From an uncultured Collinsella sp. (GTDB lineage Bacteria > Actinomycetota > Coriobacteriia > Coriobacteriales > Coriobacteriaceae): a DNA stretch of 10,151 nt. Every line of letters begins with the position of its first letter. Position 1 is the stretch's first letter. Where the stretch lies: contig USMA01000025.1 in assembly GCA_900555765.1 (NCBI GenBank), positions 1 to 10,151 of the forward strand. The letters run 5' to 3'. Shown piece after piece: positions 6,723 to 10,151 of this stretch. The notes below the pieces were generated by a model, which worked only from the letters and a program-made list of their open reading frames with translations, did not search any database and was not told the DNA's origin. The position numbers were made by a program, and so were the translations under genes.

Positions 6723-7834
6723 TGGCGCCCGAACAACCGGCTCGCTCCGGTATCGACTTCTCGGCATTTCGCAATCCCAAGCTGGCTCGCGAGCTCATCG
6801 AGCGCATTCATGAGCTTGTCGGCGACCGCGCCATCAACCTTATGGAAGTCTGCGGCACGCATACCGTGAGCATCGGGCGCTATGGCTTTCGCTCCATTAT
6901 GCCGGCCGGACTCAAGCTGCTGAGCGGCCCGGGCTGCCCCGTCTGCGTCACCGCCAACCGCGACATCGACCACGCGATCGCGCTCGCCAACATAGACGGC
7001 GCCATCATCACCACCTTTGGCGACATGATGCGCGTGCCCGGATCGTCCACCTCGCTCGCTGCACAAAAGGCGGCCGGGCGCGACATCCGCATCGTCTACT
7101 CCCCGCTCGATGCACTCGACATTGCCGAGCAAAACCCCGATCGCCCGGTCATTTTTATGGGCGTGGGCTTTGAGACCACGACGCCCACCATCGCCGCCGC
7201 CATCTTGGAGGCCGAGGCGCGCGGGCTTTTGAACTTCTCGGTCTATTGCGCCCACAAGACCACGCCGCCGGCGTTGCGCGCGATTGCCAACGATCCCGAG
7301 ACCACCATCGACGGCTTTATCCTGCCGGGACACGTCGCCACCATCACGGGCTTGGCGCCCTTTAGCTTTTTGGTCGACGAATTCAATACCCCGGGCGTAG
7401 TCACGGGATTTGAACCGGTCGATATCCTGCAAGGCATCTGCATGCTGGTCCAGATGGTTGTCGAGGACAGGTCCGCGATCGATAACGCCTACCGCCGTGG
7501 CGTCAACACAGACGGCAACCCCGTGGCGCGCCAGCTGGTCGAGCAGGTGTTTGAGCCATGCGATACCACATGGCGCGGATTGGGGTCGATTGCGGCTTCG
7601 GGACTCGCCATTCGTCCCGAATTCTCGCGCTTTGATGCCCGTGCTCGCTTTGACGTGCCCGTTGAGCCGACGGTCGAGCCGCGCGGATGCCGCTGCGGCG
7701 ACGTGCTGCGCGGGGCCATTGCACCGAGCGGCTGCCCGCTTTTTGGCCGCACCTGCACGCCCGAGCATCCTGTCGGACCGTGTATGGTGAGCTCCGAAGG
7801 CAGCTGCGCGGCACACTACCGTTATCGCGACTAG
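6722..7834 (+). CDS. hypD: Hydrogenase maturation iron-sulfur protein HypD
   Basis: HypD is the scaffold on which the Fe(CN)2CO cofactor is built together with HypC. The protein has 370 residues, the usual length. Family motifs are all present: EVCGTHT with C44, GPGCPVC with C72 and C75 (redox pair), GFETTTP at 149-155, LPGHVATI, and the C-terminal cluster-binding region with C323, C325, C338, C345, C354 and C362 in CRCGDVLRG, CPLFGRTC and GPCMVSSEGSC. Some of these cysteines hold the [4Fe-4S] cluster. The GTG start overlaps the hypC stop and has GGAGG (6710-6714) 7 bases upstream, which supports it. hypE follows after 48 bases without a terminator. No sign of damage is seen. Confidence 0.97.
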   Translation: MAPEQPARSGIDFSAFRNPKLARELIERIHELVGDRAINLMEVCGTHTVSIGRYGFRSIMPAGLKLLSGPGCPVCVTANRDIDHAIALANIDGAIITTFGDMMRVPGSSTSLAAQKAAGRDIRIVYSPLDALDIAEQNPDRPVIFMGVGFETTTPTIAAAILEAEARGLLNFSVYCAHKTTPPALRAIANDPETTIDGFILPGHVATITGLAPFSFLVDEFNTPGVVTGFEPVDILQGICMLVQMVVEDRSAIDNAYRRGVNTDGNPVARQLVEQVFEPCDTTWRGLGSIAASGLAIRPEFSRFDARARFDVPVEPTVEPRGCRCGDVLRGAIAPSGCPLFGRTCTPEHPVGPCMVSSEGSCAAHYRYRD

Positions 7835-7882
7835 CCCGGACGCACCCGCACACCGGCACCACCCACGATTGGAGTTTTGGAT

Positions 7883-8917
7883 ATGTCCCATAGCATCACC
7901 GATAGCACCGTCCTGTTGGGCCACGGCTCTGGCGGACAGATGATGAAGCGCATCATCGATGAGGTCTTTTTAGATGCCTTTGGGTCGCCCGAGCTGCTCG
8001 AAGGCAACGATGCCGGCGTCACCGCGCTGCCCGCGAGCGGGCGCATCGCCATGTCGACCGACAGCTTTGTAGTCTCGCCGCAGTTCTTCCCCGGCGGCAA
8101 CCTCGGCCGTCTCGCCGTATGCGGAACCGTCAACGACGTCGCGCCCTCGGGCGCCCACGTGCGCTACCTGTCGTGCGGCTTTATCCTTGAAGAGGGTTAT
8201 CCCATGGATAAGCTCCGCCAGATTGTGCAGACGATGGCCGAGACGGCACGCGAGGCAGGCGTGTCCATAATCACGGGCGACACCAAGGTGGTCGAGCGCG
8301 GCGGAGCCGACGGCGTCTATATCAATACCGCCGGCGTGGGCGAGGTGCCCGCGGGCGTGGCACTCAGCGGCGCCAACTGCCGCCCCGGCGATGTCATCCT
8401 GGTCTCGGGTACGCTGGGCGACCACGGCATCGCCATCATGAGTCAGCGCGAGGGTCTGGCGTTTTCGAGCACCATCGAAAGCGACGCCGCGCCGCTCAAC
8501 CACCTGATTGCCGATGTGCTTTCCGCAGCACCCGGCACACGCTGCTTCCGCGACCCCACGCGCGGTGGCCTGGCCTCGACGCTCAACGAGTTTGCCCAGG
8601 CCAGCAATGTTGCCATGGAGGTCGACGAGGATGCCGTGCCCGTGCGTCCCGACGTGCAGGCCGCCTGCGAGATGCTCGGCTACGATGTGCTGCAGGTGGC
8701 AAACGAGGGCAAGATGGTTGCCGTCGTGCCGGCCGAGCAAGCCGATGCCGCGCTGAGCGCCATGCGCGCCTCCCGCTACGGCGAGAATGCCGCCATCATC
8801 GGTCGCGTGCTGCCACTTGCCGAGGGCTCCCGTCCCGCCGTGCGCGTGCGCACCGGCTGGGGCTCGACCCGCATCCTCGACATGCTCGTGGGAGAGCAGC
8901 TGCCGAGAATTTGCTAG
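7883..8917 (+). CDS. hypE: Hydrogenase maturation protein HypE (carbamoyl dehydratase)
   Basis: HypE is an ATP-using PurM/ThiL-fold enzyme. HypF attaches a carbamoyl group to its last cysteine; HypE dehydrates it to a thiocyanate and gives the cyanide to iron on HypC-HypD. The protein has 344 residues. The C-terminus is LPRIC with C344, the exact family tail needed for the reaction. Other motifs: LLGHGSGG near the N-terminus, MSTDSFVVSP, GTVNDVAPSG, ITGDTKVVERG and RDPTRGGLASTLNEFA, which form the ATP site. ATG 7883 was chosen, with GGAG at 7871-7874; a TTG at 7877 in frame would leave no room for that site. It is the last hyp gene of the set and probably shares the operon transcript with hypC-hypD. 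Confidence 0.97.
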   Translation: MSHSITDSTVLLGHGSGGQMMKRIIDEVFLDAFGSPELLEGNDAGVTALPASGRIAMSTDSFVVSPQFFPGGNLGRLAVCGTVNDVAPSGAHVRYLSCGFILEEGYPMDKLRQIVQTMAETAREAGVSIITGDTKVVERGGADGVYINTAGVGEVPAGVALSGANCRPGDVILVSGTLGDHGIAIMSQREGLAFSSTIESDAAPLNHLIADVLSAAPGTRCFRDPTRGGLASTLNEFAQASNVAMEVDEDAVPVRPDVQAACEMLGYDVLQVANEGKMVAVVPAEQADAALSAMRASRYGENAAIIGRVLPLAEGSRPAVRVRTGWGSTRILDMLVGEQLPRIC

Positions 8918-8928
8918 GACGGAATCGC

Positions 8929-9072
8929 ATGATTGGCGCGATGTCACCTGATATCCCTGGAGATGTTCAGATTCCAACCACGCCAGACGCGAACGCCCAG
9001 TATTATGAGGTGCGTTTTAAACCCAATGACGGGAGCTTTCATGGCAGCAGCTTTTTCCCATGTGATCTTTGA
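8929..9072 (+). CDS. Possible 47-residue ORF between hypE and the HAD gene (doubtful)
   Basis: ATG 8929 begins a frame of 47 codons ending at TGA 9070-9072, with a second in-frame ATG at 8941. A purine-rich AGGACGGA (8917-8924) lies close upstream. The product starts MIGAMSPDIPGDVQIPTT and has a protein-like middle (YYEVRFKPNDGSF), but I do not recognise it. It overlaps the first 32 bases of the HAD gene in another frame, and its third codon positions are much less GC-rich than its neighbours. It could be a small leader, a remnant, or chance. Confidence 0.25.
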   Translation: MIGAMSPDIPGDVQIPTTPDANAQYYEVRFKPNDGSFHGSSFFPCDL

Positions 9073-9709
9073 CCTGGACGGCACCATCCTCAACACGCTC
9101 GAGGACCTGGCGGCCGCCGGCAACCATACCTGCGAGGCGCACGGCTGGCCCACGTTTGCCGTTGACGAGTACCGCTACAAGGTGGGAAACGGCATGCTCA
9201 AGCTGGTTGAGCGCTTTATGCCTGCCGAGTATGCGGGCGACGGCCGTATGTTTGAGCAAACGCTTGCCGAGTTTAGGGCTTACTACGGCGAGCACAAGGA
9301 GGACCACACCGCCCCCTATGCCGGCACAATCGAGATGCTCGACCGCCTGCGTGCCGCGGGCGTGCAGCTTGCCGTGCTCACCAACAAGGACCACATCTCG
9401 GCGGCTCCGCTTATCGAGAAGTATTTTGGTTCCGAGCGCTTTGCGCTGGTACAGGGCCGTGTCGATGCGTTTCCGCCCAAGCCCGAAGCACCCGTCACGC
9501 TACATGTGATGGAGGAGCTGGGCGCCAATCCGGCAACCACGCTCTATGTGGGCGATTCCAATGTCGATATCCTGACCGGCCACAACGCCGGCCTTAAGAG
9601 CGCAGGCGTCAGCTGGGGCTTCCGCGGCCGCGCAGAGCTGGAGGCCGCCGGCGCCGACTACGTGGTGGACAGCCAGGCAGAGCTCGCGGCGCTGATTCTG
9701 GGCGAGTAA
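9041..9709 (+). CDS. HAD-superfamily phosphatase, phosphoglycolate phosphatase-like
   Basis: A soluble haloacid-dehalogenase phosphatase of 222 residues, Gph/PGP type. Motif I is FDLDGT with nucleophile D11 and acid D13; motif II is VLTNK with T114; motif III is K147 in FPPKPEAP; motif IV is VGDSNVD with D172 and D176 for magnesium. The helical cap lies between residues about 18 and 85, the position used by phosphoglycolate phosphatases and beta-phosphoglucomutases. The exact substrate cannot be told from sequence; removal of phosphate from 2-phosphoglycolate or a similar small metabolite is likely. ATG 9041 has GGGAG (9031-9035) upstream; in-frame ATG 9026 and TTG 8933 are poorer starts. It lies 123 bases after hypE on the same strand; a functional link to hydrogenase maturation is not evident. 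Confidence 0.9.
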   Translation: MAAAFSHVIFDLDGTILNTLEDLAAAGNHTCEAHGWPTFAVDEYRYKVGNGMLKLVERFMPAEYAGDGRMFEQTLAEFRAYYGEHKEDHTAPYAGTIEMLDRLRAAGVQLAVLTNKDHISAAPLIEKYFGSERFALVQGRVDAFPPKPEAPVTLHVMEELGANPATTLYVGDSNVDILTGHNAGLKSAGVSWGFRGRAELEAAGADYVVDSQAELAALILGE

Positions 9710-9750
9710 CGAGCGACACTGCTTAACGCAGCTGCGACAATTCTTCCGCG

Positions 9751-9922
9751 CGGAAAGCGCATCCCGTTTTGGAGCTCCGGAATGGGATGCGCTTTCCGTT
9801 TGAGGCGCATCAGGGAAACCGCATCCCGTTTCAGAGCAATATTCCGGGTCGCACTTTCCGCAGCCCACCCCATCTGGAAAATGCGACCCACTATTCGGTC
9901 AAAAACCGGATCGCGGTTTCCC
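9751..9922. repeat. Array of three 48-bp palindromic modules, 62-bp period
   Basis: Six half-sites alternate in direction: CGGAAAGCGCATCCC (9751-9765, + and 9784-9798, -), GGGAAACCGCATCCC (9813-9827, +), CGGAAAGTGCGACCC (9846-9860, -), TGGAAAATGCGACCC (9875-9889, +), GGGAAACCGCGATCC (9908-9922, -). They pair into modules 9751-9798, 9813-9860 and 9875-9922, each exactly 48 bp, with 14-bp spacers, giving a strict 62-bp period. The first module is almost fully self-complementary: 24 pairs, three of them G-U. The other two are diverged and keep the GGAAA and GCR cores. The pattern resembles paired REP elements (BIME) or a phased protein-binding array. Confidence 0.85.
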
Positions 9923-9948
9923 AAGCACTCGATGCAACGCTGGCACAA

Positions 9949-10024
9949 GGAATGTCCCCAACTGCCGGCAGAAAAGGAACGTCCCCAGCTGCCGCCTGGT
10001 CATTTAAGAACGTCCCCAACGACT
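9949..10024 (+). repeat. Three copies of a GTCCCC-centred short motif
   Basis: GGAATGTCCCCAACTGCC (9949-9966), GGAACGTCCCCAGCTGCC (9976-9993) and AGAACGTCCCCAACGACT (10007-10024) are near-copies in the same direction, starting 27 and 31 bases apart. The last one is degraded at its 3' end. They look like a short intergenic repeat family; TGTCCCC also occurs in the repeat before hypF. Confidence 0.65.
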
Positions 10025-10096
10025 ACCCCAACAATGGCAACACCGCAGGTAGAGAACTGACAGCGAGCGGGCACCAGAGCGAACAAATTGGCATGA

Positions 10097-10137
10097 AAAG
10101 AGGGCGGCATAGACCTTCTGGTCATGCCGTCCTCTTT
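10097..10137. terminator. Strong terminator-like hairpin, probably bidirectional
   Basis: AAAGAGGGCGGCATAGACC (10097-10115) pairs with GGTCATGCCGTCCTCTTT (10120-10137) through 18 pairs with one G-U and one bulged A, loop TTCT. The arms end in A and T runs, so it can act on both strands; on the minus strand TTTTC follows. It may end the transcript from the HAD gene and that of a gene to the right of the window. Confidence 0.7.
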
Positions 10138-10151
10138 GAATGACAAGTTGT

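Larger units (their letters stand above)
9710..10151. other. Repeat-rich non-coding stretch at the right end
   Basis: About 440 bases after the HAD gene with no gene that I can support. It holds three palindromic modules (9751-9922), a cluster of three GTCCCC motifs (9949-10024) and a terminator-like hairpin (10097-10137). Open frames across it, such as one from 9769 to 10143, simply read through the repeats and have no ribosome site or recognisable domain. Confidence 0.7.

Noticed and set aside
8933..9040. N-terminal extension of the HAD phosphatase from TTG 8933
   Set aside because: The extra 36 residues are unlike the family, and ATG 9041 has a good ribosome site just ahead of the first HAD strand.
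9949..10024. Possible CRISPR array
   Set aside because: Only three short, inexact copies with 9-13 base gaps and no cas genes.
9769..10143. Open frame of 124 codons at the right end
   Set aside because: It reads through the palindromes, the GTCCCC repeats and the final hairpin, has no ribosome site, and shows no domain.

Overview
The window looks like chromosomal DNA of a high-GC Gram-positive anaerobe. The protein flavour (GHKL/LytTR pair, NikR, a complete-looking HypF-C-D-E set), the GC-rich third codon positions and the style of the intergenic repeats suggest a gut Coriobacteriia member such as Collinsella. That placement is inference; there is no rRNA or other marker here.

Left part (1-2756). 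A LytTR-type response regulator, cut off at the window edge, is translationally coupled (TGATG overlap) to a multi-pass membrane GHKL histidine kinase. Facing them on the minus strand is a gene of about 191 codons that resembles the uracil-DNA-glycosylase fold. It is broken by a one-base frameshift near 2172-2176. Diverging from it is a classic WCGPC thioredoxin, followed by a strong intrinsic terminator (2867-2904).

Central part (2977-8917) is a nickel and [NiFe]-hydrogenase maturation block, all on the plus strand. It starts with an 82-residue His-rich helical protein of unknown function, whose N-terminus recalls the nickel chaperone HypA. Next comes a NikR repressor with an added His/Cys-rich tail. 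After a large nested inverted repeat come hypF, hypC, hypD and hypE. HypF, HypC, HypD and HypE together make and deliver the Fe(CN)2CO cofactor: HypF makes the thiocarbamate donor, HypE dehydrates it to thiocyanate, and HypC-HypD carry the iron. NikR and the small protein would link this to nickel supply. hypA, hypB and the hydrogenase subunits are not in the window. HypF has a Leu where the family normally has the last His of its HHHAH motif.

Right part (8918-10151). A HAD phosphatase of the phosphoglycolate phosphatase type follows, with a doubtful 47-codon ORF in front of it. The last 440 bases appear non-coding and are highly structured. They hold three 48-bp palindromic modules at an exact 62-bp period, then three copies of a GTCCCC-centred motif, then a strong terminator-like hairpin.
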